IMG/VR virus record: IMGVR_UViG_3300013093_000023
Location: 1-64,000 of that record
Source: a virus
DNA: 64,000 nt
Reading direction: 5' to 3' (one strand)
Part shown: positions 36,628 to 45,582 of the stretch, one piece after another
How the letters are laid out: each line of letters starts with the position of its first letter
Numbering within the stretch: the first letter of the stretch is position 1
Position numbers and translations under genes: made by a program
The notes under the pieces: model-generated
What the model was told of the DNA's origin: nothing
What the model saw: the letters and a program-made list of their open reading frames with translations, nothing else
Database searches by the model: none

Positions 36628-37794
36628 TTATGAATTCAGTCCAAATATAACCTGATTGGTATCGCCGCCACCTGCATATATCCACGGAGATCCGTAACTG
36701 GGCGCAGTAGTATTCTCTGCCCACTTTAATCCATTTGTGCTGGTATAAACAACTCCCACATAGCCTGAGTTATAAGCAGTAAAATAATAAACAAACATTC
36801 CGTTGGTGTATATCAAATTAAACATACTATATCCAAGGGGAACGTCCCATGTGGCATTATAATTAAATGCGTTTGGATTGGCTGTCCAAGTTGTTCCATT
36901 TGAGCTGGTCCAACAGGTACCTTTATGAATAGGATCCACAATAACGTAAGTGCTATTTCCGTAAGCAAGCGTCGGAGTTGACGAACTTGACATACCGGTT
37001 ACTGTCATGGTACCACCAGTCCAGGTACCACCGTTTGAACTTGTAAGATATGACATCTGGTCGGTTGTTCCTTGACTCCATGCCATATACCATTGACTGC
37101 CAGTCCATACTGGAGTACTATAAGGACCTATGCCTGCTGGCCAACCACTAGAAGCCGGAGCAACGTTGGTCCAGCTAGAACCATTTGTACTATATGCTGT
37201 GTGCCCATCCTGGGAATACATTGTGAAATTATTACCGGCTCCGGTCAACCCATTCCAATTTGATGCTGTTACCGCACTGGTGCTACTGGTCCAAGACGAA
37301 CCATTATTGGTCGAATAGGCAATTTGTCCCGAAGGAGTAAATGTACCAGTATTAGAGTATCCGGGCTGGGCTACCCAGGTGCCGTTGGCGTATGCTAAAA
37401 ATCTCCATGCGTTGTTAGCTGAAGGATTAAGCGTCGGTAATGAAGTTGCGGTAGACCAGGTAACTGAGTCTGTAGTTGTTACCACTTGTCCAGTTGTAGA
37501 AATAGCCATTATAACCGACCCACTAGAAGCGACGGCAATAAACTGAGCAGATGTGGCTGGTGTTGTTGTATAAGATGTCCAAGTTGCCGTCGGGGTTATT
37601 TGTGTTCTAATATATGAACTTTGCATGGTAGTACTACCAGCATTGTAGATAGATTCAAGCGCATTAACTAATACTATTCGGCCAGTGAATGTCGGTGCAG
37701 TTGCGGAATATGCCTGCAACCAAGTTGGTGGCCATGGTGGAGATATAGATATCCCACCTCCCATACTAATACCGTTTTCAATTGTTATGGCCAT
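36628..37794 (-). CDS. Propeller-like (BNR/Asp-box-like) adhesin sharing the N-terminal tag
   Basis: 388 aa. The first ~15 residues (AITIENGISMGGGI) copy the start of the neighbouring gp38-type protein (GIVIEPGITLGGNI), suggesting a shared attachment peptide. The body has repeating S-x-(N/D)-G-x-(S/T)-W boxes (STNNGSSWTS, STNGSSWTN, SSNGGTWTGG, SSNGTTWTAN, STNGLKWAEN). These are spaced like blades of a sialidase-type beta-propeller. It overlaps the upstream polyglycine protein by one base (37794). A carbohydrate-binding or hydrolase tip is plausible. No catalytic Arg triad was identified. Confidence 0.75.
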   Translation of the reverse strand: MAITIENGISMGGGISISPPWPPTWLQAYSATAPTFTGRIVLVNALESIYNAGSTTMQSSYIRTQITPTATWTSYTTTPATSAQFIAVASSGSVIMAISTTGQVVTTTDSVTWSTATSLPTLNPSANNAWRFLAYANGTWVAQPGYSNTGTFTPSGQIAYSTNNGSSWTSSTSAVTASNWNGLTGAGNNFTMYSQDGHTAYSTNGSSWTNVAPASSGWPAGIGPYSTPVWTGSQWYMAWSQGTTDQMSYLTSSNGGTWTGGTMTVTGMSSSSTPTLAYGNSTYVIVDPIHKGTCWTSSNGTTWTANPNAFNYNATWDVPLGYSMFNLIYTNGMFVYYFTAYNSGYVGVVYTSTNGLKWAENTTAPSYGSPWIYAGGGDTNQVIFGLNS

Positions 37795-38774
37795 TATGAT
37801 ACATTTCCGTATACAGCACCGGTGTTGCTACCTTGCCAGGTCACAGAAAAATTATTTAACTGTATAGCACTTCCTCCCGTACCACCACGATAAAAAGTAC
37901 TTGTGCTGTATGTCCCAGTTACTGTAGTATTTCCGCCCTGACCTGACCCACTGCCTCCAGCGCCTGATATGTTTGCGTATGCCACAACAGAAATATTTCC
38001 GTTGCCATCTCTGTTGTCAGAATAATACACAGCATCTCCCCCTTTGGCTCCCCAACCGCCGCCACCTGCACCTGCATAGTGCTCGGCGCCAACAAAAAGA
38101 AAGGACCATGTGCCATAAGGACTATTTAAGTATGAGACGGATTGTGTGTAAGCGGATCCGCCACCGCCTGCACCACCACCATTTGCCCCAACACTTGTTG
38201 AAGATTGTATCCCGGTAGTATTTACACTAGCGCCGCCTGTGCCTGGTAGTATCCGTCCTCCTGCTCCGTATAATCCAGTCTGTCCTGGAGCACCACCTGC
38301 CACGTTGCCAAGCGCCGATAATCCGCCGCCTGCACCGCCTCCGCCCAAACCACCCCATCCGGCACCGCCGCCGCCTCCGCCGGCTATGTATCCAAGATTT
38401 ATTATATTTGCATTGGTAACTAAATTGATAGCGGCTCCACCCGGAAATGCATTACCACCGCTAGTGCCGTTGCCTCCCATTCCCATGATGTACCCGTTGT
38501 TGACTAAGGTCAATCCGTACTGCCAAGAACCAGTGGTCAAAGCGGCATTGGCAGTATTGTTGCTCCAAATATACACCCCAGAGTTTACAGTGATATTACC
38601 AGGTTGGTTAGGTTTCCACCCTTGACTAGTAGCCCAAGTGGCTAAATTTAATTCTTGTTGATTGCTTGTTATAGTAGCGGTAAAAAGACTGCCAGCTACC
38701 GAAACAGCTCTTTTTACTTTTGCAGGTCCTACGCTAGAGGGGGATAAAATTCCAGTAGTTCTACCAAATTTCAT
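37794..38774 (-). CDS. Glycine-rich receptor-binding adhesin, gp38-type (copy 2)
   Basis: 326 aa, a clear paralogue of the protein at 35651-36610. It shares ITVNSGVYIWSNNTANAALT, GLTLVNNGYIMGMGGNG, AGGGGGGAG blocks, HYAGAGGGGWGAKGGDA, and an ending GSAIQLNNFSVTW like the other copy's. The loops between glycine runs differ strongly from copy 1 (for example GGRILPGTGGASVNTTG against a shorter version), which is where receptor specificity is expected in gp38-type adhesins. The N-terminus (MKFGRTTGILSPSSVGPAKV) differs from copy 1, so attachment may differ. It follows the 949-aa fibre by 4 bp. Confidence 0.82.
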   Translation of the reverse strand: MKFGRTTGILSPSSVGPAKVKRAVSVAGSLFTATITSNQQELNLATWATSQGWKPNQPGNITVNSGVYIWSNNTANAALTTGSWQYGLTLVNNGYIMGMGGNGTSGGNAFPGGAAINLVTNANIINLGYIAGGGGGGAGWGGLGGGGAGGGLSALGNVAGGAPGQTGLYGAGGRILPGTGGASVNTTGIQSSTSVGANGGGAGGGGSAYTQSVSYLNSPYGTWSFLFVGAEHYAGAGGGGWGAKGGDAVYYSDNRDGNGNISVVAYANISGAGGSGSGQGGNTTVTGTYSTSTFYRGGTGGSAIQLNNFSVTWQGSNTGAVYGNVS

Positions 38775-38778
38775 AGAA

Positions 38779-41628
38779 TTATCCGTAGTTACCGATTTGT
38801 CCCAATACTCTATAAATAGTACCGTTTAGATTAAACATACTAAAGCTGGCAATGTTAGTATTGCTTGCAGTGACATAAGGAGACAAGCCGCCAGCCCATC
38901 GCACAGTTTGATTAACTCCATTGATTTGTATGTTACTGATAGTGTAAGGGTTAACATCTAGATCAAAAATAATTGTAGCACTAACTGTGGTGCCTACTGC
39001 CGGAATTACGTTGGTAAAATTAGCTGTAACATTACCTGTTAAAGCGGCATAGAATATGTCGCCGGAGTTTAAGTTGCAGGTTAGGTTACCACCGGAGTTG
39101 GTTACGTTACTAAAGTTTTCATAGTAACCGCTCTGTTGGAAAGTATTACCTATCGTAATATTACCAGTAGTTAGGTAGCTGGCCACATTAGAATTTGAGT
39201 ATAAACCATTTAGAATACTTACCCCGTTGGCATAAGCATACGTATTACCAAAATGCACGTTAGCAGATATATTTCCTGAGTAAGTTGGTAAGAAACTGGC
39301 CACCGTGACGTTACTGTATAAATTTACTCCGTTGTAGGGTTGATTATTTCCGGCCCAGAATACTCCACCGTATGTATAAAGTCCGTAAGGCCAATTCTGG
39401 AAGCCTACGTATACATTGCCATATGCAACTACGCTGTTGGCTGGGTTATAGCCAGCATATGGTGTACCAGCATATATTGTACCGCTAGTACTTATTCCCA
39501 TAAAATTTGTATTATTTTGTCCAACATTAATATTACCATTGAGTACGTTTAATGCTGTTCCAGTTCCGCCCATAGTTACCGGTGAGGAAAATGATTGATT
39601 GTAAGCCCAAGTTAAAAATTGGCTAGTCATATAATTTGAAACACCATACATATAACTTGTACCGTTAGCAAAATATATGTTGCCAGTCAACAGGTTACCG
39701 CTTGTGATAGCATTAGCCGTAAGCCAATTTACACCACTGATATTAGATGATGTACTACCACTAGTAATAATAGTGTTAGCCACAAGATAATTGGCATTGA
39801 TATTGCCTGAATAGCTGGACAGCGCACTGGTAATGTTGGCGTTACCTGAACCAATAGCAAATGTCAGGTTAGCATAGTTCTTGAATGCTGTTAAGCTAGA
39901 GTTGGTCGACGAATTGCCCAGGTACAAGGTGCCAACGTTGGCCTGTATAGTTGATATAGTAGAATCTGTACCACTAACCAAATAGCTGGCCACATTACTA
40001 TTACTATAAGTTGAACCTTGCGGATTAGCTAGAAGATAAGCGGCAACCTGAGTGTTACCATACGATGAGGTTGTGGCCAATGCCGCACCCAAATAACGAA
40101 TATCAATTACGTCAGTTGTCAATGGTATTTCAGAAAATGTAATTTGTGTTCCGGCACCATTGACTGTATATGTGTTTGGATTTTGTACAACACCGTTAAC
40201 GCTGACTAATATACCACTTGCAGTAGTTGCGCTATTTAAACTGAATGATTGACTAACACCATCACCACTAAAGGTTTGATCTGAAATAGCACCAGTGACG
40301 CTAACCCATATTGTGCCATTGAAATATTCCAATGAATTTATATCGCTATTGTATCGAGTATAACCGGCTACGTTTGCCGGACGTTGTAGTGTAGTTCCTA
40401 CTGGTAAACTTACTGCTGTATTGCCTATTAGGTTAGTAACACTTAATCCGCCAGGTTGAATATTTACATTACCGTTGCCACCTAACACCCAGGTAGTATT
40501 TACGTTGCCATAAAATGGGCCGACTAGAGCGCCGGCATATACATTACCAGACGCTATCAATGTAGATACGTTGGCCTGTGGAGTATATAAATTACCAGTT
40601 ATGGTATTGGCTGTTACGGTTAAATTGGTAATTGTACTTACTGCGCTGTTTAAATAGGTAAATGTTGCGACATTACCTACTGCTGTTGTAATATTTGCAG
40701 TAACAATATTAGCGGTAGAAATATTTGCGACTGTAGAAATTAAATTTACAATATTGCCATTGGTAGCCAATAGGTTGGCTGTTGTTGTATTACCAGCCAC
40801 TGTTAAATTGGTCAGTGTACCAACTGTGGTAATTAATGTTTGTGTTGGGGTCGATACTGGTCCAATTAAACTGCCGTTGAATTGAGTTGCTGTTACATTA
40901 CTAACTGTTAAGTTACCAGTGCTGGCATTTAGTGTAATAGCAGAGCTGACAAAATGTTGCGTGTTACCACCAAATATATTACCTAAAATTGGATAGTAGT
41001 TAAAGTTAGTTGATGTTGTTAAAACGTTGGCATATAAGCCAACGTTGGCTGTAGCTAGTGTACCAACAATAGTATTAGCATTAATGTTACCAATACCAAT
41101 AATACCATTGTAGACTGCTCCAACAATATAGATAGTTTTTGTTCCGCCGGCTGCGACTGTTGTGGGAATGTTATCTGGGAATGTTAGTACACCTGCGTCG
41201 TAGTCAAAGAACCACTCGTCGTCATTACCGGTACCATCTGGGAATAACTGTGTTCCAGATGTCTGTGGACTAATTGTGCTAGTACTATCCCAATAGACTT
41301 TAACAGAATAGGTTGCGCCAAAGCTAGGATTGATCCATCCGGTAATACCAGTTTTCCAGGTACGGTATGTTGTACTAGTTGAGTCTGCTGTAGTTTTAAT
41401 AGTATTGCTATTAGCATCACTGTAGACTGTAACTACTCCAGTAGACGATGATGGCTGTGTGGCTGGTATCAGTCCAGACTGTTGCCAAATTACGTCGCCA
41501 CGTAAGTTTAAAGGACTGGCAATAGTTTCGTTACTAGGACTCTTGGCCGTGGTAGTATCTGTCTTAGCTACGCTATAACCAATTTTCTTAAAGAGATAGT
41601 CTACCTGGTTGGTCTGATTAATTGGCAT
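38779..41628 (-). CDS. Large tail fibre protein (949 aa) with conserved N-terminal domain
   Basis: 949 aa. The N-terminal ~180 residues (MPINQTNQVDYLFKKIGYSV, IASPLNLRGDVIWQQSGLIP, DEWFFDYDAGVLTFPDNIPT) are a strongly patterned domain known to me from many aquatic T4-like virion proteins. Around residue 450 there is the module FSGDGVSQSFSLNSATTASG...VSVNGVVQNP. It is followed by shaft repeats (YSNSNVASYL, ANGTSYMYG). The C-terminal ~90 residues (YYENFSNVTNSGGNLTCNLN, AALTGNVTANFTNV, NGVNQTVRWAGGLSP) form a tip domain similar to the end of the 439-aa protein. Likely a proximal or mid fibre carrying the downstream adhesins. Confidence 0.86.
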   Translation of the reverse strand: MPINQTNQVDYLFKKIGYSVAKTDTTTAKSPSNETIASPLNLRGDVIWQQSGLIPATQPSSSTGVVTVYSDANSNTIKTTADSTSTTYRTWKTGITGWINPSFGATYSVKVYWDSTSTISPQTSGTQLFPDGTGNDDEWFFDYDAGVLTFPDNIPTTVAAGGTKTIYIVGAVYNGIIGIGNINANTIVGTLATANVGLYANVLTTSTNFNYYPILGNIFGGNTQHFVSSAITLNASTGNLTVSNVTATQFNGSLIGPVSTPTQTLITTVGTLTNLTVAGNTTTANLLATNGNIVNLISTVANISTANIVTANITTAVGNVATFTYLNSAVSTITNLTVTANTITGNLYTPQANVSTLIASGNVYAGALVGPFYGNVNTTWVLGGNGNVNIQPGGLSVTNLIGNTAVSLPVGTTLQRPANVAGYTRYNSDINSLEYFNGTIWVSVTGAISDQTFSGDGVSQSFSLNSATTASGILVSVNGVVQNPNTYTVNGAGTQITFSEIPLTTDVIDIRYLGAALATTSSYGNTQVAAYLLANPQGSTYSNSNVASYLVSGTDSTISTIQANVGTLYLGNSSTNSSLTAFKNYANLTFAIGSGNANITSALSSYSGNINANYLVANTIITSGSTSSNISGVNWLTANAITSGNLLTGNIYFANGTSYMYGVSNYMTSQFLTWAYNQSFSSPVTMGGTGTALNVLNGNINVGQNNTNFMGISTSGTIYAGTPYAGYNPANSVVAYGNVYVGFQNWPYGLYTYGGVFWAGNNQPYNGVNLYSNVTVASFLPTYSGNISANVHFGNTYAYANGVSILNGLYSNSNVASYLTTGNITIGNTFQQSGYYENFSNVTNSGGNLTCNLNSGDIFYAALTGNVTANFTNVIPAVGTTVSATIIFDLDVNPYTISNIQINGVNQTVRWAGGLSPYVTASNTNIASFSMFNLNGTIYRVLGQIGNYG

Positions 41629-41629
41629 A

Positions 41630-43639
41630 TTAGTTAGTTGCGGCCGCTATACTCAGCGCCGTCAATGATTGTCCTGATGTTAATTTAACTCTAACGTAGA
41701 TATAGTTATTGGTACTACTTGTTGAACTTGCTGTTCCAAATGTACCAGTAATACTATATGTACCTGATGAATTTAATGTGGCATTACCGCCAACTGCGGC
41801 TCCTGTACTACCGTTACCGCCTGAACCTGTTCCTGGAACTCCTGATCCTAGGTAAGCACTGGCTAAACTAGTCCACCCTTTTGTTGGGCTAGCATAGCTA
41901 ACGTCAGTTACTCCAGGTAGTGCGATCCATAGTCCGGCTAGTATACCAGTGTAGGAAACGTTAAACTTACTTAACGCACTACGCTGGAATCTGAATGTAA
42001 AATATTGTGCCGATCCCTGTGTTGACAGATTAGGACCAACTGGTAAGTAACCAGTAGAATAGTTTGTTTGATCAAATTGTATTTTATTTGCTACTGCTGT
42101 TGCATCAGTTGTATAAAACGCACCTGTTTGACTGTTGAATGCTGATTCACTACCAGTGTAGGTAGGATTATCTGCGGCTGTACCGGCGTCAGGATTAACA
42201 ATACGATATCCGTTGCTACTGTATCCACTACCTAAACTACCCGGTACTGTAATAATAGTTTCTTCGATGGTATTACCTGTACCATTTTTATATAAAATAG
42301 TTACGCCCGGACTAAAAGTTTGGTTAGCAGTATTATAGCCATTGGTAACCTGTACCTGTGGCCCAGTTGCACTAGAACTAAAACCCGAAGCTACAATATT
42401 AGTAGTTGTTTGAAAATACGCACTACCAGAACTGACATAAAGATTTCTGGCTAGCGGGGAAGTAACTCCAAATCCAGCATAGTTTAAACTTACCGGCGCT
42501 TGGAATGCTCCGCCGGCTATACCAGCCAACGGAGTTGATGTGTTTGGGTATGTATCACCACTTAGGTTACTTACGTTGCCTTTTAAGGTAAATTGTGCTG
42601 AGCTAGTAAACATTGGTATTGTACTTGAATACGTTACCACGTTTGATGTCAATGAAATACTGGTATTGCTGTAAGTTGGGTTACCCGGTGTGCTTGAATC
42701 ATAGTACCAGGTTGCGTCATTGGTCGCGGCGCCTGTACTTGAATCATAAAGACGTACACGATTCCACCCTGGCAACATACCACCGGTGGCTGTAGCATAA
42801 GCACTAAAGCTAGTCCAGAAGCCAGCTGTCACACTACTTACTACGTTGTGGTAATCTTGTACGTTATAGACATAAAGGTTACCATTGGTTGTATTTGAAT
42901 TTGATCCTGTTAATGTTACGTTACCGTTTGGCACGTTATTAATATAGGCAGTAATAGTACCAGAGCTACCAGGACCAACGTTTAATATAGGAGTACCGCT
43001 GGTACTCATTGTTGCGGCACGTAAAGTACTAACGCCGGTGCCTGCGCTGACACTAAGATTGCCCCAACCTGAATTATCTGTTTGTGTAAAGTTACACATC
43101 AATCCAGTGTTAGTAGTTCCAACAGAAATTGTAGTACTATTAGGAAATGGTGGTGGGCTTGGAGGTACTAGTTTGCCTAGTACATAGTTTAATTGTGTAA
43201 TAGCGTTTGTCACTGACGTAGAAGTTGTTAGTGATACTGCGTTACTAACCAAGTAACCTGCTGTGTTGGCACCAAGGTTAATGGTATTACCAAACGCACC
43301 ACTGTTAGTAATGATGCTGGTAACGCTGTTCCAAGACATATTACCATTACCGTCTGTTGTTAACAGATTATAAGGAGCGCCACCAGTGATAGAAATATTA
43401 CTAGTAGAACCAAGACTAATAACGCCTGTGTTACTACTGATTGTGTTGCCTAATATGTATAGATTGGCAATACGAGCATTACCAGTTGAATCTAACGCAT
43501 AGGCCGGACTGGCTGTGTTAATACCAACGAAACGATTAGCTACATCAAAGTAAACTAAGTTTGCGTCAATGGATAAGGGTACACCCTGGCGTTCCAGGTT
43601 GTTGTATAACATTGTCCCCGTTATTTTACCAATTGCCAC
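41630..43639 (-). CDS. Virion/fibre structural protein (669 aa)
   Basis: 669 aa. N-terminal fibre head AIGKITGTMLYNNLERQGVP, then VYFDVANRFVGINTASPAYA and short shaft repeats to ~100. A Pro-rich hinge (VPPSPPPFPNS, ~residue 160) leads into a long C-terminal region of beta-sandwich character, with TDATWYYDSSTPGNPTYSNT, PGVTILYKNGTGNTIEETII and RFQRSALSKFNVSYTGILAG. Its last ~60 residues are Gly/Ser/Thr-rich. The start pattern is common in aquatic phage fibre operons. It lies 1-3 bp from both neighbours, so it is in one transcript with them. Confidence 0.8.
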   Translation of the reverse strand: MAIGKITGTMLYNNLERQGVPLSIDANLVYFDVANRFVGINTASPAYALDSTGNARIANLYILGNTISSNTGVISLGSTSNISITGGAPYNLLTTDGNGNMSWNSVTSIITNSGAFGNTINLGANTAGYLVSNAVSLTTSTSVTNAITQLNYVLGKLVPPSPPPFPNSTTISVGTTNTGLMCNFTQTDNSGWGNLSVSAGTGVSTLRAATMSTSGTPILNVGPGSSGTITAYINNVPNGNVTLTGSNSNTTNGNLYVYNVQDYHNVVSSVTAGFWTSFSAYATATGGMLPGWNRVRLYDSSTGAATNDATWYYDSSTPGNPTYSNTSISLTSNVVTYSSTIPMFTSSAQFTLKGNVSNLSGDTYPNTSTPLAGIAGGAFQAPVSLNYAGFGVTSPLARNLYVSSGSAYFQTTTNIVASGFSSSATGPQVQVTNGYNTANQTFSPGVTILYKNGTGNTIEETIITVPGSLGSGYSSNGYRIVNPDAGTAADNPTYTGSESAFNSQTGAFYTTDATAVANKIQFDQTNYSTGYLPVGPNLSTQGSAQYFTFRFQRSALSKFNVSYTGILAGLWIALPGVTDVSYASPTKGWTSLASAYLGSGVPGTGSGGNGSTGAAVGGNATLNSSGTYSITGTFGTASSTSSTNNYIYVRVKLTSGQSLTALSIAAATN

Positions 43640-43642
43640 TGA

Positions 43643-44071
43643 TTAGTCTCCGATTGTTTTGGTACTAGTGATATTGTGAATAACTATGATTTGGTTAGGA
43701 TTCACACCAGGAGCTGGTGGAGCACTTGTAAAATGAATAGTAGTTCCGCTGACTGTATAATGTGTTGTAGGGATTTGATAAACACCACCAATGGTTACTA
43801 ATATAGCAGTTGGATCTGTTTCGGCCTGTGACATTGTAAAATCTGTCTGTGAGCCAGTGCCGTTAAACGAGTCTGCTACTAGTTGTGTAGATCCAATCTT
43901 AGCTACCTGATTCCAGGTGCTGTTATAATAGAATTCAATTTTACTGTTGTCTTGGTTAAATCGCATCTGACCATTAACAGCCTGATCAGGACCAATGGCA
44001 CTAGATCCTAGAGGGATCTGAATTGCTTTACTCCGACTATTCAGTTGGGCGTTTTTAAGAAAGCGTCCCAT
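43643..44071 (-). CDS. Small fibre-region structural protein (142 aa)
   Basis: 142 aa. MGRFLKNAQLNSRSKAIQIP, then NGQMRFNQDNSKIEFYYNST, WNQVAKIG is a compact N-terminal unit frequently seen in phage fibre clusters. The rest is one copy of the module found inside the 949- and 1242-aa fibres (FNGTGSQTDFTMSQAETDPT...VTIGGVYQIP, TTIHFTSAPPAPG). It probably represents a stand-alone version of that fibre module. It is packed 2-3 bp from its neighbours. Confidence 0.75.
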   Translation of the reverse strand: MGRFLKNAQLNSRSKAIQIPLGSSAIGPDQAVNGQMRFNQDNSKIEFYYNSTWNQVAKIGSTQLVADSFNGTGSQTDFTMSQAETDPTAILVTIGGVYQIPTTHYTVSGTTIHFTSAPPAPGVNPNQIIVIHNITSTKTIGD

Positions 44072-44073
44072 GA

Positions 44074-44388
44074 TTAGATACCTATACTGCTTACTGTTGC
44101 TACAACGGCATTGTTTGTTCCAGCATTAGCCTGTAACATATCACCGGTGCCTAAGAAGATTTTCTCCACGTCCATAATATAAGTTTCATTTGTAGTTAAT
44201 ATAACGTTGCTATAAATGATGTTGTTGCTACTGGCAATAGATCCGGAACTTACAGCATACAGATTAACAAGAACGTTTGATGCGCTACGATTGCACAAGT
44301 AAACGGTAGTAGTTGCTGTTCCAAGAGAACCGCTGCCAACTAAAATGTTAGCCACTGTGGTTGATAAAACTGTGTTCTGTATACTCAT
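44074..44388 (-). CDS. Small structural protein (104 aa)
   Basis: 104 aa, beta-rich (TTTVYLCNRSASNVLVNLYA, ILTTNETYIMDVEKIFLGTG, DMLQANAGTNNAVVATVSSI). It has the same plan as the 110-aa protein at 23762-24094: strand, NRS/NNS turn, TxxTGDxxQA strand, then a VxATVSxxx ending. Likely a minor structural subunit of the fibre or baseplate. No family function known. Confidence 0.7.
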   Translation of the reverse strand: MSIQNTVLSTTVANILVGSGSLGTATTTVYLCNRSASNVLVNLYAVSSGSIASSNNIIYSNVILTTNETYIMDVEKIFLGTGDMLQANAGTNNAVVATVSSIGI

Positions 44389-44397
44389 TTTTTATTC

Positions 44398-44970
44398 CTA
44401 AAGAAGATTATTATAAATCAAAGCCATACGCTTTGATATCAATTCGTGATTGCCAAGATATGTATTGCTGTATACACCAGTACCGCCTGCGCCAACGTTG
44501 CTGATGTTTGCTGAAACATTACCTGTTGTGCTGTCGTATATTGTGTGGCTGTTTAAATTTATGTTAGCACTTAGTTTAGGTGCTGAGTCCTGAAACAAAG
44601 CTGTAATTGCTGTCCCGCCACCAACACTGGTAGCTACGTTAGAAAAATTACCACCAGTTTGATCACTGACTTGCCAGGCCTTAACTGATTCATTCCAAAG
44701 TAAGCCAACGTTTGCTAGACTACCTCGGTTAATTTCAAGACCAGCTGTGTTTAAAGTTACACCCGGGCCGGCATCACCTGAATTTAAATAAATGATATTG
44801 TCTGTGATTGCTGTATCGGTACGTGTAACCTGTTGGGCATTTCCGCCAACAATTAAATTACCATCGATATACAATGTGTTAGTGGATATTGTTACGTTAG
44901 ACGAGGTCCCTAGAGTAGGATCTCTGTTAATTATGGTATAATTACCTTTGATTCTTTTGGTGACGCTCAT
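44398..44970 (-). CDS. Fibre protein, first gene of the fibre operon (190 aa)
   Basis: 190 aa. MSVTKRIKGNYTIINRDPTL, then NTLYIDGNLIVGGNAQQVTR, TDNIIYLNSGDAGPGVTLNT and GLLWNESVKAWQVSDQTGG. It shares with the 1242-aa fibre a head domain in which a declared-feature strand (xDNIIYLNxG or NDPLIVFNNG) is followed by a WNE or WKE unit. It ends with a helix NHELISKRMALIYNNLL. Preceded by a late promoter variant (CATAAATA), it begins the long minus-strand fibre transcript. Confidence 0.78.
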   Translation of the reverse strand: MSVTKRIKGNYTIINRDPTLGTSSNVTISTNTLYIDGNLIVGGNAQQVTRTDTAITDNIIYLNSGDAGPGVTLNTAGLEINRGSLANVGLLWNESVKAWQVSDQTGGNFSNVATSVGGGTAITALFQDSAPKLSANINLNSHTIYDSTTGNVSANISNVGAGGTGVYSNTYLGNHELISKRMALIYNNLL

Positions 44971-44991
44971 TTAAGTATCCTGTTTATACTA

Positions 44992-44999
44992 TATTTATG
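44992..44999 (-). promoter_or_regulatory. Late promoter variant (CATAAATA)
   Basis: Minus-strand CATAAATATAG about 22 bp upstream of the start at 44970. Confidence 0.5.
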
Positions 45000-45028
45000 C
45001 TCTATAGATCTTATGCTTAAATCAAACA

Positions 45029-45050
45029 AAAACCCGCCGGAGCGGGTTTT
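45029..45050 (-). terminator. Rho-independent terminator after the 146-aa virion protein
   Basis: Minus-strand AAAACCCGC / GCGGGTTTT hairpin (9 bp) with a tetraloop TCCG, followed by TGTTTG. It lies 20 bp after the stop at 45071. Confidence 0.85.
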
Positions 45051-45070
45051 ATTATCTAAATTAATTTAGA

Positions 45071-45511
45071 TTAGTACGAAGCCACGTTAGCAAAACCGTT
45101 GCCGGCTACTGTTGGGCTTAATACATAACGCATTTTGTTACCAGCAAAATCGTAAACAAATTTGTTAGTAATACGGCTTGCGTTAAATGCTACGTTACTA
45201 GTGTTGTAACCAGTAATAGTACCTTGGCTAGCTGTTCTTAAATTACCTGTAGCATTAACCAATGTAACTGTAGTAGCGTTGGCTACAGATTGATCAACTA
45301 CACGGAACTTATGAGCACCTTTTTGTGCTACAATGTAACCGTTAGCAATTTGAGCATTTGCTGTAGTATTGTAAGCGATAGCGATAGTTTTTACGCCAGT
45401 TGATGTGATAGCCTGGCTAGCACCACCTGTACCACCTAATTTAGATGGACCAGTATATTGATCGTGTAGTGTACCGTTTGATTCTTTTGCCGCGATTTTT
45501 AATTTTGCCAT
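45071..45511 (-). CDS. Small, probably abundant virion structural protein
   Basis: 146 aa. MAKLKIAAKESNGTLHDQYT, then TSTGVKTIAIAYNTTANAQI, NGYIVAQKGAHKFRV and SRITNKFVYDFAGNKMRYVL. The KGAHKFRV and SRITNKFVYDFxGNKxRYVL patterns are ones I associate with an unnamed virion protein of aquatic phages. It is unusually well equipped for expression: a late promoter variant, a very strong ribosome-binding site (AAAGGAG, 8 bases before ATG) and its own strong terminator. That suggests a high-copy subunit such as a head decoration or tail-surface protein, which is inference. No relation to T4 hoc or soc is visible. Confidence 0.78.
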   Translation of the reverse strand: MAKLKIAAKESNGTLHDQYTGPSKLGGTGGASQAITSTGVKTIAIAYNTTANAQIANGYIVAQKGAHKFRVVDQSVANATTVTLVNATGNLRTASQGTITGYNTSNVAFNASRITNKFVYDFAGNKMRYVLSPTVAGNGFANVASY

Positions 45512-45582
45512 TTTATTTTCTCCTTTAAATAGCGTTCTAGGCTACCCGAAGTGGCTACTCCGAGAGTTCTAATGAACATAAC

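Noticed and set aside
20459-41628. CRISPR-like or satellite repeats in the fibre genes
   Set aside because: The repeats are in-frame coding modules of variable spacing with no direct-repeat/spacer structure.
16732-44970. Diversity-generating retroelement for the adhesins
   Set aside because: No reverse transcriptase, template repeat or paired variable repeat was seen in the window.
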